Of a stretch of DNA of 64,000 nucleotides, positions 1-8,916 are shown one piece after another. A program made the position numbers and the translations under genes. Position 1 is the stretch's first letter, and every line of letters starts with the position of its first letter. The notes beneath the pieces are model-generated. The model saw only the letters and a program-made list of their open reading frames with translations, had not been told where the DNA came from and searched no databases. Source of the stretch: Pedobacter sp. Leaf250 (lineage in GTDB: Bacteria > Bacteroidota > Bacteroidia > Sphingobacteriales > Sphingobacteriaceae); the NCBI RefSeq assembly GCF_920984735.1, contig NZ_CAKLBU010000001.1, forward strand, positions 1 to 64,000. Direction: 5' to 3'.

Positions 1-261
1 CAAAATATTATATTTGTAATGAGAAAGAAATGTCCGGAAGAACGGCAGATAATAAATGTCTGCTGCTCTAAAGGAAAGCTTTGGCCTTTTCTATGCTAAA
101 TGACTAATATTAATCATAGGAGTATTTCCATTTCAACCGGGTTTATATTACGCAGGTTAACCATGCTATTAAAGTTCTCAAAAACCCACAACCAAATTTT
201 ACAAATTTCTCTATCTTCGCCTATCCCTCAGATTAGATCCCAAACTAAAACTTAATTTTAT

Positions 262-1272
262 ATGCATGCCGGAAAGAAATATTCTTTAAAAGAGTTTATC
301 CTATGGACTCGTCGCGATATTTATCGTTTAACTATCCTCGCATTAATACCCACTATACTTTATCACTTCTGCAATTTTACATTTCTCTCTATTTCGTGGG
401 TTCCCGTAGCACTTTTGGGTACTGCTGTATCATTTATAATCGGCTTTAAAAATAATGCCAGTTACTCGAGGTTGTGGGAAGCAAGGCAAATTTATGGTGG
501 CATCATTAACGTGAGCAGGGCATTTGCAGTAATGGTTCGCGATTTCTTAGCAACAAAAGATAGAAAAACTGATGTAAAAGAAATTTTTTATCGCCATTTC
601 GCATGGCTTACTGCTCTGCGTTTTCAGTTAAGAGAACCACGAGCCTGGGAAAATATGGATGATTGGAGAAACATCGAATACTCCAGAAATTATCATATTG
701 CAGAAAAGATTGATAAGTTGGAAGTAGTATTGGCAAAGTATCTATCTCCGGATGAATTGAGCTACGTTTTAACGAAGAAAAATAGGGCAACTCAAATCAT
801 GGCTTTGCAATCTCAACATATCAATACATTATTTAAATCTGGAAATATTACCGATTTACAGCTTCAAAATTTACAAAATTCCATAAGCAACTTTTACGAT
901 AATCAAGGTAAGGCCGAGCGAATCAAAAATTTTCCGTATCCTCGTCACTTTTCTTCCATAGCAACCATTATGCTAAATCTGTTTGTGTTTTTAGTTCCTT
1001 ATGGTTTGTTAAATGATTTCAATAAGTTAGGTAATGGAACTTTAATCGAAGGATATTCAATTTGGTTAAATATTCCTTTTGCTATTTTACTAACCTGGGT
1101 TTTTAATTCTTTAGATGTAGTCGGAGAAAGCTCTTCCAATCCTTTTGAGGGCAATGCGAACGATGTTCCGATTACGAATATCTCGAGAACCATAGAAATC
1201 GACATGAGAGATATGTTGGATGAAACCGATTTGCCACCTGCACTAACCCCAGAAAATTATATTTTGATGTAA
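262..1272 (+). CDS. Bestrophin-like anion channel family protein
   Basis: A 336-residue membrane protein of the bestrophin/UPF0187 family, which in bacteria forms pentameric ion channels in the inner membrane. Visible are two N-terminal hydrophobic segments (about residues 22-42 and 46-62), the family signature NASYSRLWEAR (65-75) just after the second, and two more hydrophobic segments (about 232-252 and 265-288). A C-terminal NPFEGNANDVP stretch, typical of the family's cytoplasmic end, follows. The length fits bacterial bestrophins (about 290-340). It stands alone, with 79 bases to the next gene. The ion carried cannot be told from sequence. Family assignment is firm and function is inferred from family. 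Confidence 0.88.
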   Translation: MHAGKKYSLKEFILWTRRDIYRLTILALIPTILYHFCNFTFLSISWVPVALLGTAVSFIIGFKNNASYSRLWEARQIYGGIINVSRAFAVMVRDFLATKDRKTDVKEIFYRHFAWLTALRFQLREPRAWENMDDWRNIEYSRNYHIAEKIDKLEVVLAKYLSPDELSYVLTKKNRATQIMALQSQHINTLFKSGNITDLQLQNLQNSISNFYDNQGKAERIKNFPYPRHFSSIATIMLNLFVFLVPYGLLNDFNKLGNGTLIEGYSIWLNIPFAILLTWVFNSLDVVGESSSNPFEGNANDVPITNISRTIEIDMRDMLDETDLPPALTPENYILM

Positions 1273-1351
1273 CATTTTATTATGGAAATAATGAAAACCA
1301 TTCATCCTATTTTTATATTTAACTTAAAATAGTTATTCATTTAAAACTAGA

Positions 1352-1822
1352 ATGATGAAAAAGAACATCCTTTACTTAGCGTTTGCAGCAGTACCGCTTA
1401 TTTTTGCTTGCAGCCAGAACAAATCAGAGAATGCATCTAAAGAAAAACTCGATTCAGTAACAAATGAAACCTGTTATGCTGCAGCATTTGAAAAAGATAG
1501 CGCTGCAATGATTGTGAAAACGATGTCTTCAGGCAAAGTAACAGGTTCGCTCTTGGTTAAATATGGCGAAAAGCCTCAAAACAGAGGAACGATTGAAGGT
1601 AAATTTAGTGGTGATACATTATTGGTAGACTATCGCTTCAATACAGGCGCTGATACCACAAAAGCTTACACAAACCCTTTGGCGTTTTTAAAGAAAGATG
1701 GAAAGCTAGTTATGGGCGTGGGGCAAATAGAAACCACGTTAGGTAGATCGTATTTTGTTAAGGGCAAACCAATTAACTACGAAGCAGGTAAATTTACTTT
1801 TGTAGAAGTGCCTTGCAAATAA
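1352..1822 (+). CDS. Small lipoprotein of unknown function
   Basis: A 156-residue protein with a lipoprotein signal peptide: charged MMKKN, a hydrophobic core, and a lipobox ending LIFAC with Cys20 as the likely lipidated residue. The mature part is polar and looks beta-rich (alternating pattern around TIEGKFSGDTLLVDYRF). It carries two further cysteines, near residue 41 and at the penultimate position, that could form a disulfide. I do not recognise a named domain. A second ATG directly follows the first, so the start could be one codon later. A good terminator lies about 65 bases downstream, so it is probably a single-gene unit. Confidence 0.8.
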   Translation: MMKKNILYLAFAAVPLIFACSQNKSENASKEKLDSVTNETCYAAAFEKDSAAMIVKTMSSGKVTGSLLVKYGEKPQNRGTIEGKFSGDTLLVDYRFNTGADTTKAYTNPLAFLKKDGKLVMGVGQIETTLGRSYFVKGKPINYEAGKFTFVEVPCK

Positions 1823-1841
1823 TTCCTAATAGAAATAAAAT

Positions 1842-1877
1842 TGATTGCTCGTCATTTGGAGGCACGAAGCAATCTCA
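1842..1877. repeat. Dispersed repeat, GCAATCTC family (copy 1)
   Basis: Carries GTCATT...GGCACGAAGCAATCTC. The same words recur at 2224-2312, 39489-39584 and 55354-55462. It lies between the lipoprotein stop and its terminator. Confidence 0.6.
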
Positions 1878-1886
1878 ATTATAATT

Positions 1887-1916
1887 GGTCTTAGCATGTT
1901 GCTAAGGCCTTTTTTG
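1887..1916 (+). terminator. Rho-independent terminator after the lipoprotein gene
   Basis: Stem GGTCTTAGC / GCTAAGGCC (one G-U pair) with a 5-base loop, followed at once by six T residues. Confidence 0.8.
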
Positions 1917-1930
1917 TTTGTTAATTATCA

Positions 1931-2025
1931 ATCATTTCGACCCTGGGCATGGAATTCTTTGAATAATGTGAGATGTCTAATTTAAAAGGTCTCTCTGTTT
2001 CGCTGCGCTACAATCGAGATGACGA
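1931..2025. repeat. Dispersed hairpin repeat, CATTTCGA family
   Basis: Left arm begins ATCATTTCGACC and the right arm ends CAATCGAGATGACGA, so the ends are roughly complementary. It is an imperfect member of the GTCATTTCGA...GAGAAATC family also seen at 2097-2130 and 58120-58149. The 1917-2412 stretch otherwise holds only repeats, and I see no credible gene. Confidence 0.55.
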
Positions 2026-2096
2026 TGTATAATTGATTTGTAAAGATTCTTGGCTTGCACCCCATTCACACTATTTTCTCTAAACTCAACTTTCAC

Positions 2097-2130
2097 TGTC
2101 ATTTCGAGCGCAGCCGAGAAATCTTTGAAT
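2097..2130. repeat. Dispersed repeat, CATTTCGA family
   Basis: Contains GTCATTTCGAGCGCAGCCGA followed by GAAATCTTTGAA. A possible partner arm, CAGAATGACA, lies at about 2202-2212. The best of the three CATTTCGA copies in the window. Confidence 0.6.
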
Positions 2131-2223
2131 TATAATGAAGCTTTAACGTATATGAATTGTCTGCTCCCATCAATTTTGAGCTTCAATGCTAATCGATTCA
2201 TCAGAATGACAAAGTCAAGAACT

Positions 2224-2312
2224 GTCGTCATTGCGAGGTACGTAGTAATCTCCCTACTAGGGTTAAATAAAAGCCTTCCCATTAAGATTGCTTCGTGCCT
2301 CGCAATGACGAT
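2224..2312. repeat. Dispersed hairpin repeat, GCAATCTC family (copy 2)
   Basis: An 89-base imperfect inverted repeat. GTCGTCATTGCGAGG at one end is answered by CCTCGCAATGACGAT at the other, with GTAATCTCCC / AAGATTGCTTCG inside. A long hairpin with no coding content. Confidence 0.75.
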
Positions 2313-2412
2313 ACGCACAATAAAAATTATTTTAAAATAAATTACTACAATTTCTATAGACTTTGTATATTTGAATAATTAATCATTTAAAAACGAGCTA
2401 ATATCTTCTGGT

Positions 2413-3207
2413 ATGATTTTAAGTAAAGTAGAAAAAGCGAACATTGAACCAAAAATTACATTAATAGGTGCTGGTCCTGGCGACCCGGATTTATTTAGTT
2501 TAAAAGGTGTTAAAGCATTAAAAACAGCTGATGTTGTTTTGTACGATGCAAATGTGAACGAAGCTTTACTGTGTTATGCGCCAGATGGTATTCCGAAAGT
2601 TTATGTAGGTAAACGTACTGATGATGAAGATTTCTCGCAAGATGCAGTTAATAAACTCATCATTGATTACGCTTTAAACTATGGTCATGTGGTGCGTTTA
2701 AAAAGTGGCGACCCGTTTTTCTTTGCTAAAGGTTACGAAGAAATAGATGCTGCAGAATCTTACAGCATTCCTACAGAAATTATTCCGGGTATTTCAAGTG
2801 CAACCGGGGCACCAAGTTTGCAGAAAATCCCAATGATTTACAAGGATTTGAGTGAGAGTTTTTGGGCAGTTACCGGAACCAATTCAAAAGGAGAAATTTC
2901 TGAAGACTTGTACATCGCTGCAAAAACAAAGGCTACAATTGTGGTTTTAAATGGCATTGAAAAAGTGAAAGAAATTGCAGCAATTTTCCAGGGAGAAAGT
3001 AAAGGCTTATTGCCGGTAGCTGTAATTCAAAATGGCTCCACACCTGATGAAAAAATCGCTGTTGGCATTGTAGATACCATTGCTGAAGTGGTTGAGGATA
3101 AAAAAATTACAGCACCAGCGCTATTGGTTTTTGGTGATGTGGTTTCTTTACATCCGCAGTTTCAACCCATCAGAGACTTTTACGAAATTATAGCTGAAGA
3201 ATACTAA
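2413..3207 (+). CDS. cobA: SUMT-type uroporphyrinogen-III C-methyltransferase
   Basis: A 264-residue tetrapyrrole methylase expected to transfer two methyl groups from S-adenosylmethionine to uroporphyrinogen III, giving precorrin-2 for siroheme. The family hallmarks are visible: GAGPGDPDL (residues 19-27), LKTADVVLYD (about 36-45), RLKSGDPFFF (about 96-105) and PGISSATGAPSL (about 125-136). Two conserved stretches deviate: RLKSGDPFFFAKGYEE replaces the usual RLKGGDPFxFGRGGEE, and IPMIYKDLSESF replaces IPxTHRGxxxSF. It stands alone, without siroheme synthase or reductase genes beside it. The methylase fold is certain. The exact substrate is likely but less sure because of the changed loop. 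Confidence 0.82.
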   Translation: MILSKVEKANIEPKITLIGAGPGDPDLFSLKGVKALKTADVVLYDANVNEALLCYAPDGIPKVYVGKRTDDEDFSQDAVNKLIIDYALNYGHVVRLKSGDPFFFAKGYEEIDAAESYSIPTEIIPGISSATGAPSLQKIPMIYKDLSESFWAVTGTNSKGEISEDLYIAAKTKATIVVLNGIEKVKEIAAIFQGESKGLLPVAVIQNGSTPDEKIAVGIVDTIAEVVEDKKITAPALLVFGDVVSLHPQFQPIRDFYEIIAEEY

Positions 3208-3240
3208 GGGTAATAGAATCATATATTTGTTTTGTTGTTA

Positions 3241-3272
3241 AAACCGCTGGTGTAATCCTGGCGGTTTTTTTT
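3241..3272 (+). terminator. Rho-independent terminator after cobA
   Basis: AAACCGC pairs with GCGGTTT around a TGGTGTAATCCTG loop region, followed by a run of T residues. Confidence 0.8.
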
Positions 3273-3354
3273 GTTTAGCTAAGTTTCCTATAGATTATAC
3301 CAATATTCACAGATTATGAGCTAGGTGGCTAATTATAAATCTACCATTGTTTAA

Positions 3355-3419
3355 TAAGCCTGATTGAAGTGGAAATATCCCGATTTCTCTTCGGGTATTG
3401 CAACGAAAAGCAGGGCCAT
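3355..3419. repeat. Dispersed repeat, AGCCTGATTGAAG family (copy 1)
   Basis: Reads TAAGCCTGATTGAAGTGG, then a small hairpin TCCCGA...TCGGGT, then CAACGAAAAGCAGGGCCAT. The same plan occurs at 33946-34011 and, inverted, at 57940-58009. The rest of the 3273-3603 gap shows nothing else I can name. Confidence 0.65.
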
Positions 3420-3603
3420 ACCCAGCCAAATGTGATGAACTTTCACTTTCTAAAAATCAGCAAACAATTACTTTTAAGTTTATTTTAATCAGCCATTAAC
3501 TTATAAATCTGTACGATGCACTGACCCTAAAAATTAATATTGAATTATTTCCAAATCAGAAAACAATTACTAACTTAACAAAGTTATCTACACCAAATAT
3601 TTG

Positions 3604-5016
3604 ATGGAAATTATACATATAAGCGCCGAATGTTACCCTGTTGCGAAAGTTGGCGGTTTAGCTGACGTGGTAGGGGCCTTACCAAAATACCAAAATAAAA
3701 TAGGCCACATTGCCAAAGTGGTTGTTCCTGCCTATGAAACCAAGTTTGTTCGGGAGAGTGAATTTGAGGTGGCTTACGATGCTTGGTCAAACTACGGGAA
3801 TCACCATTTTTCCTATCGCGTTTTAAGAGAAAAGACCAATAAACTAGGGTTTGATTTATACATTGTTCATATTCAGGGCTTAACTGATAGACCAAATGTT
3901 TATGGCTATGCAGATGATACCGAACGTTTTGTTGCATTTCAAATTGCTACATTAGATTGGATTGCCCAGTGGGAACATCGCCCAGATGTTATTCATTGCC
4001 ACGACCATCATACAGGTTTAATACCTTTTATGGTTTCTAATTGCTTAAAATATAGCGTCTTAAGTAAAGTTCCTACAGTTTTAACCATTCATAATGCACA
4101 ATATCAAGGACAGTTTGGTTGGGATAAATTATATTATTTACCAGCATTTGATTTGTGGAAAGGTGGTTTGTTGGGCTGGGAAGATGCTATAAATCCACTT
4201 GCATCTGCCATAAAATGTGCTTGGAGAGTTACCACAGTATCACCAAGTTACCTGGAAGAAATGATGGATAATGCTCGTGGTTTAGAAAGCTTATTAAGGC
4301 AGGAGCGCTGGAAATCTTCTGGTATTTTAAATGGAATTGACACGGAAGTTTGGAATCCTGAAACAGATCCAATGCTTTCAAAAAGTTACAATTTAAAAAC
4401 GGTTGAAGCGGGTAAACTGGCAAACAAAAAGGCGCTTTGCGATGTTTTTCAATTAGATTCATCAAAGCCACTTTTTACTTTTATAGGTAGATTGGTTGAT
4501 GAAAAAGGTGCTGATTTATTGCCGGATATTTTTTACACAGCACTACAACAACATGGCGACAACATCAATGTACTGGTTTTAGGCTCGGGCGATAATTGGG
4601 TTGAAGGAAGATTAAATCAACTGAAAGATATTTTTGGTGGTAAATACAATGCTTATATCGGCTATAATGAGCAGGTTTCGCATGAGATGTATGCAGGAGC
4701 TGATTATTTGCTAATGCCATCAAGAGTGGAACCATGTGGATTGAATCAGCTTTATGCTTTGCGATACGGGACAGTTCCAATTGTGCGCAGGGTTGGGGGT
4801 TTGCGAGATACCGTAATTGATATTGGCGATGGTGGATTTGGATTATGCCATGATCAAACCAGTATTTGGGATGTTACCCATGCAATAAATAGGGCTGTAG
4901 ATATATATAACGATAAAAAAACTTTTAAAGCGATACGTAAAACCATGATGAAAATTGATCATTCATGGGATAGGGCAGCGCTGAACTACATAGAATTATA
5001 CCAAATATTAAAATAG
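3604..5016 (+). CDS. glgA: Glycogen synthase (ADP-glucose)
   Basis: A 470-residue GT5 glycosyltransferase that extends alpha-1,4-glucan chains from ADP-glucose in the cytoplasm. The N-terminal catalytic domain opens ISAECYPVAKVGGLADVVGALP-like, with the KVGGL nucleotide-sugar motif at 15-19 (given here in words to keep it short). The C-terminal GT-B domain carries the EPCGLNQLYALRYGTVP segment near residue 377, with the catalytic Glu. Length is normal for bacterial GlgA. A TTG immediately precedes the ATG, and I chose the ATG at 3604. glgC follows after only 6 bases, so the two are surely co-transcribed. No branching enzyme lies nearby. Confidence 0.95.
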   Translation: MEIIHISAECYPVAKVGGLADVVGALPKYQNKIGHIAKVVVPAYETKFVRESEFEVAYDAWSNYGNHHFSYRVLREKTNKLGFDLYIVHIQGLTDRPNVYGYADDTERFVAFQIATLDWIAQWEHRPDVIHCHDHHTGLIPFMVSNCLKYSVLSKVPTVLTIHNAQYQGQFGWDKLYYLPAFDLWKGGLLGWEDAINPLASAIKCAWRVTTVSPSYLEEMMDNARGLESLLRQERWKSSGILNGIDTEVWNPETDPMLSKSYNLKTVEAGKLANKKALCDVFQLDSSKPLFTFIGRLVDEKGADLLPDIFYTALQQHGDNINVLVLGSGDNWVEGRLNQLKDIFGGKYNAYIGYNEQVSHEMYAGADYLLMPSRVEPCGLNQLYALRYGTVPIVRRVGGLRDTVIDIGDGGFGLCHDQTSIWDVTHAINRAVDIYNDKKTFKAIRKTMMKIDHSWDRAALNYIELYQILK

Positions 5017-5022
5017 CTTAAC

Positions 5023-6291
5023 ATGACTGACAAAGTTTTAGGCGTTATCCTTGGCGGTGGCCAGGGCTCTAGATTATCGCCGCTCACGCAAACACGTTCT
5101 AAACCTGCAGTTCCAATTGCAGGAAAGTACCGGTTGGTAGACATCCCAATTTCTAATTGCCTAAATTCTGGCATCCACCGTATGTTTGTGCTGACCCAGT
5201 TTAATTCGGCATCCCTAAATAAACACATTAAAAACACTTATCACTTTAGCCATTTTAGTACGGCTTTTGTTGATATTTTAGCGGCAGAGCAAACCGTACA
5301 AAATGCTGGTTGGTTTCAAGGTACGGCAGATGCGGTGCGCCAGTGTATGCACCACATTGTTTCGCATGAATTTGATTACATTTTGATTTTATCTGGCGAT
5401 CAATTGTATCAGATGGATTTTAAAGATATGATCGAAAAACATATCGAAGCCAATGCCGAAATTACCATTGCAACAATACCGGTTACTGCAAAAGATGCAA
5501 CCGACTTTGGTATTTTAAAAGCTGACGAAGAAAACATGATTACTTCTTTTATCGAAAAACCAAAAACAGGTTTAGAAGATTGGGTATCTGATACTGGAGC
5601 TGAAATGCAGGGAGAGGGTAGAAATTTCTTAGCATCAATGGGTATTTACGTATTCAATCGTGAATATTTAATCAACATTCTTAACGAAAATGACGATGAA
5701 AAAGATTTTGGTAAAGAAATTTTACCAAGAGCGATTACTGAAAGTCGTGTATTAAGTTATCAGTATGAAGGCTATTGGACTGATATTGGTAATATTTCAT
5801 CGTTTTTTGAAGCTAATCTTGGCTTAACTGATGAAATTCCAAAGTTTAATATGTTTGATAGTAACCATACTATTTTCACTCGTGCAAGGATGTTGCCACC
5901 TTCGAAAATATCGGGAACTACATTAGAAAAGGCTATTATTGCAGAAGGCTGTATTATTCAGGCAAGCCGTATTGAACATGCTGTTCTAGGTATTCGTGCC
6001 CGTATCGGCAAACATACTGTGGTAACTAATACTTATGTAATGGGTAGCGATAGATACCAGACGCTTGAGGAAATTGAATCTGAAAATGGTAAAGGGAATT
6101 CACTTATTGGTATCGGAGACCGATGCTATATCAATAACGCCATAATCGATAAAAACTGTCGCATTGGTAACGATGTTAAGATTAATGGTGGAAACCATTT
6201 AGAAGATGGAGATTTTGATACATATGCTGTTAAAGATGGAATTGTTGTTGTGAAAAAAGGTGCCGTTTTGCCTAGTGGAACCGTAATTTAA
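5023..6291 (+). CDS. glgC: Glucose-1-phosphate adenylyltransferase
   Basis: A 422-residue ADP-glucose pyrophosphorylase that makes the ADP-glucose used by the preceding glgA product from ATP and glucose-1-phosphate. Visible: the nucleotide-binding loop GGGQGSRLSPLT (residues 11-22), KPAVPIAGKYRL just after it, WFQGTADAVRQ (about 97-107), and FIEKPK near residue 176. A C-terminal left-handed beta-helix region (about 300-422) contains hexapeptide-like repeats such as IGKHTV and RIGNDV. This is the committed, usually allosterically regulated step of glycogen synthesis. A hairpin terminator sits about 22 bases past the stop, so glgA-glgC is a closed two-gene operon. Confidence 0.95.
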   Translation: MTDKVLGVILGGGQGSRLSPLTQTRSKPAVPIAGKYRLVDIPISNCLNSGIHRMFVLTQFNSASLNKHIKNTYHFSHFSTAFVDILAAEQTVQNAGWFQGTADAVRQCMHHIVSHEFDYILILSGDQLYQMDFKDMIEKHIEANAEITIATIPVTAKDATDFGILKADEENMITSFIEKPKTGLEDWVSDTGAEMQGEGRNFLASMGIYVFNREYLINILNENDDEKDFGKEILPRAITESRVLSYQYEGYWTDIGNISSFFEANLGLTDEIPKFNMFDSNHTIFTRARMLPPSKISGTTLEKAIIAEGCIIQASRIEHAVLGIRARIGKHTVVTNTYVMGSDRYQTLEEIESENGKGNSLIGIGDRCYINNAIIDKNCRIGNDVKINGGNHLEDGDFDTYAVKDGIVVVKKGAVLPSGTVI

Positions 6292-6312
6292 GATTCTTTT
6301 AATTATTAAAAG

Positions 6313-6344
6313 GCCAGTCTGTAATCGTTCAGATTGGCTTTTTT
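6313..6344 (+). terminator. Rho-independent terminator after glgC
   Basis: GCCAGTCTG pairs with CAGATTGGC (one wobble) over an 8-base loop, then TTTTTT. Confidence 0.85.
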
Positions 6345-6461
6345 GTTTTAACCGCTCCCTATCAAAGATTAGTGCAAGAAATTATTTTGTGCATTCCCTC
6401 CCCTAAAAGAGATGGATTTGAGTTCAGTAATTTGAACCCGAGACTAAAAGCACCAACTTTT

Positions 6462-6530
6462 GTTCCTCTCTTTGAGGAGAGTGATAGTAGTCATTAGCCA
6501 AATTACCTACCTTGTCAGGGAGAGGTTTTT
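6462..6530 (-). repeat. Degenerate copy of the CCTCACCCTG spacer repeat
   Basis: Read on the minus strand it gives AAAAACCTCTCCCTGACAAG and later ATCACTCTCCTCAAAGAGAG. This matches the plan of the duplicated repeats at 14120-14327. The rest of the 6345-6830 gap shows no gene, and I see nothing else in it. Confidence 0.45.
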
Positions 6531-6830
6531 GAAAGTGAAAGCTCAGTTATTTCATTGCCGATTGTAATCTTGCTTTCCATTGCAATTTTTTACTATTGTT
6601 ATTCAAAGGCACAAGGAATCTTTTTCATCGGTTGCAGATGCATTCCTAAAACGTTAGGACGAACTCTACCATTGTCTGACAGCACATAAGATGAAGCAAA
6701 AGATTACACTCTAACCTGGCTTATTTATAAACGATCTTGCACTAAAAAAATGCTTTTCCGTTAAAATCCCGATTAATTCCAACATTTTCGGCATAGGCTT
6801 GTTAGGTTAATAAACAAATTTAAATAGCTT

Positions 6831-8615
6831 ATGGCTGAACAGCACCTTTATCAAACAGGAATAATAGGAAACTGTGCATTTATGGCACATGTAAATAAAA
6901 ATACTGATATATCATGGCTTTGCTGGCCACGTTTTGATAGCCCTTTCGTTTTTGGAAGTTTATTGGATAAGAAAAAAGGGGGAGAGTTTTCTATCTTACC
7001 TCAAGGAGAATATACTTCCATTCAATACTATATTGAAAACACCAATGTTTTAAGAACCGAAATAACTGCAGAAGATGGTGAATATCGCGTTACAGATTTT
7101 GCACCTAGATTTCATCTTTACGAACGTTATTTTAAGCCACTTATGTTCATTCGTAAAATTGAACCGTTGAAAGGTAATCCTCGTATCACCATTAAATGTG
7201 AACCTGTTTGCGAGTATGGCAAAAGTAAAATGAAATCAAGTCGTGGCAGTAATCACATTGATTATGCTGGTTGCGATGAAAATGTACGCTTAAGTACCAA
7301 TATATCTATCAATTACATTCTTGATGAAAAAGCTTTTGTATTAAACGAAGCTAAATATCTGATCATGACTTATGGTCAAAATCTGGAGGCACCAGTGGTT
7401 ACTACCGCCGAAAATTTTCTTCGTGATACGGTAGCTTATTGGCGAAGATGGATTAAACATTCATCTATAGCTGGATTTTACCAACCGTTTGTAATTAGAT
7501 CAGCTTTGGTTTTAAAAATTCATCAATATGAAGATACGGGTGCATTTATAGCGGCGAGTACCACCAGTTTGCCAGAATCGCCGGGGAGTACCAGAAATTG
7601 GGATTACCGATATTGCTGGCTGCGTGATTCTCATTATGTATTAACTTCATTGAATCATATTGGTCATTTCGAAGAAATGGAGAAGTATTTTAGCTATTTA
7701 TCAGATATTTCTCATGCGGAAGATACCCGTTATCAGCCTTTATACGGAATTGCGGGCGAAAGAGAAATCGTTGAAACGACTTTAGATCATCTTGAGGGAT
7801 ATTTAGGAGAACAGCCGGTCAGGATTGGAAATCAAGCTTACGAACATATTCAAAATGATATTTATGGACAGGTATTAACTTCGATGCTACCACTTTATAC
7901 CGATCATCGTTTCGTGTTTTCAGAACGAAGTGATTCAATAAAATGGATTGAAAGTGTCCTATCTAAAATTGAAAGGACTATTGACGAAAAGGATGCCGGA
8001 ATTTGGGAATTCAGGAATATTGCCAATATGCATTGCTACAGTAATTTGTTTCAGTGGGCGGGTGCGCAAGCAGCACTAAAAATGGCGAAAACAATTGGTA
8101 ACCAAGATTTTGAAGAACGTGCACAGGTTTTGATTGAAAAGGCTGCAGCTCACATTGAAGCATGCTACGATCCTGAAAGAAAAGTTTATACAAACGCTGT
8201 TGATAGTCCGCATTTAGATGCGAGTACCTTGCAATTAATTATGATGAATTATCTTGATCCAAATTCGCAAAGAGCAAAAGATCATTTAATTGCATTAGAG
8301 AAAGAGCTTAAAACGGAAGATGGTTTATTTTATCGCTATTTGCATGCTGATGATTTTGGAAAGCCGAAAACTACATTTTTAATATGTGCTTTTTGGTATG
8401 TGGAAGCATTAGCTTGTGTAGGTAGAATTGATGAGGCTATAAAAGAATTCGAGAACATTATTAAGTATTGCAACCACTTATTGCTTTTTAGTGAGGATGT
8501 TGATGCTAAGACTGGAAGTCAGTGGGGGAATTTCCCGCAAGCTTATAGTCATGTTGGTTTAATGAATGCTGCCTACCGCATTGCAATTAAATTAGATAGA
8601 CCGGTGTTTTTATAG
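6831..8615 (+). CDS. GH15 family glycosidase (glucoamylase/trehalase-like)
   Basis: A 594-residue inverting glycosidase. The N-terminal beta-sandwich domain opens GIIGNCAFMAHVNKN with ISWLCWPRFDSP, typical of the GH15 N-domain. The (alpha/alpha)6 catalytic domain shows TRNWDYRYCWLRDS, the catalytic acid Glu393 in GIWEFRN, and the catalytic base Glu555 in LFSEDVD followed by GNFPQAYSHVGLMNAAYR. No signal peptide is seen, so it acts in the cytoplasm. GH15 members of this shape include glucoamylases and bacterial trehalases. Its position between glgC and a trehalose-phosphate synthase/phosphatase fits turnover of either trehalose or alpha-glucan, and sequence alone does not decide. Confidence 0.9.
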   Translation: MAEQHLYQTGIIGNCAFMAHVNKNTDISWLCWPRFDSPFVFGSLLDKKKGGEFSILPQGEYTSIQYYIENTNVLRTEITAEDGEYRVTDFAPRFHLYERYFKPLMFIRKIEPLKGNPRITIKCEPVCEYGKSKMKSSRGSNHIDYAGCDENVRLSTNISINYILDEKAFVLNEAKYLIMTYGQNLEAPVVTTAENFLRDTVAYWRRWIKHSSIAGFYQPFVIRSALVLKIHQYEDTGAFIAASTTSLPESPGSTRNWDYRYCWLRDSHYVLTSLNHIGHFEEMEKYFSYLSDISHAEDTRYQPLYGIAGEREIVETTLDHLEGYLGEQPVRIGNQAYEHIQNDIYGQVLTSMLPLYTDHRFVFSERSDSIKWIESVLSKIERTIDEKDAGIWEFRNIANMHCYSNLFQWAGAQAALKMAKTIGNQDFEERAQVLIEKAAAHIEACYDPERKVYTNAVDSPHLDASTLQLIMMNYLDPNSQRAKDHLIALEKELKTEDGLFYRYLHADDFGKPKTTFLICAFWYVEALACVGRIDEAIKEFENIIKYCNHLLLFSEDVDAKTGSQWGNFPQAYSHVGLMNAAYRIAIKLDRPVFL

Positions 8616-8640
8616 TCAAAATCTGATTTCGGGGGAGGTT

Positions 8641-8700
8641 GTCACATTGAGCTTGTCGAAATGCTTTTTAAGAAGTTCTTCGACAGGCTCAGACTGACAA
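8641..8700. repeat. Dispersed hairpin repeat, GAGCTTGTCGAA family
   Basis: Ends GTCACATTGAGCTTGTCGAA and TTCGACAGGCTCAGACTGAC are imperfect inverted copies of each other around a TGCTTTTTAAGAAG-like loop. Only one copy is in this window. Confidence 0.65.
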
Positions 8701-8784
8701 ATCACTTAATAATTGTATATCTATTATTTATTGCGATTCATAAGAATACGAACAGATGCATTAGGCTATAGTTTGAATTACTTT

Positions 8785-8854
8785 TCCCACAGATTAAGAT
8801 GATTTACGCTAATTGTTTCTAGCGGTTATCTTTTTAATCTGCGGGATTTTTTTG
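8785..8854 (+). terminator. Probable terminator after the GH15 gene
   Basis: TCCCACAGATTAAGA pairs with TTTTAATCTGCGGGA (two wobbles) over a 32-base loop, then a T run. The CACAGATT word links it to the spacer repeats at 60848-60933. The loop is long, so the call is tentative. Confidence 0.5.
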
Positions 8855-8916
8855 CTTTTAATATAGTTAGCAATTGATCATTCTCACTTGATTGGGAATC
8901 TTAGAGTTTAATTGAG

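Noticed and set aside
2050..2340. A 96-codon open frame on the plus strand
   Set aside because: It runs through two dispersed repeats, the translation has no domain-like pattern, and the reverse strand is equally open. Repeat-borne chance frame.
3208..3600. Cobalamin or other riboswitch around cobA
   Set aside because: The leader of cobA is under 100 bases of unstructured A/T-rich DNA after a repeat, and the downstream gap holds only a terminator and a dispersed repeat.
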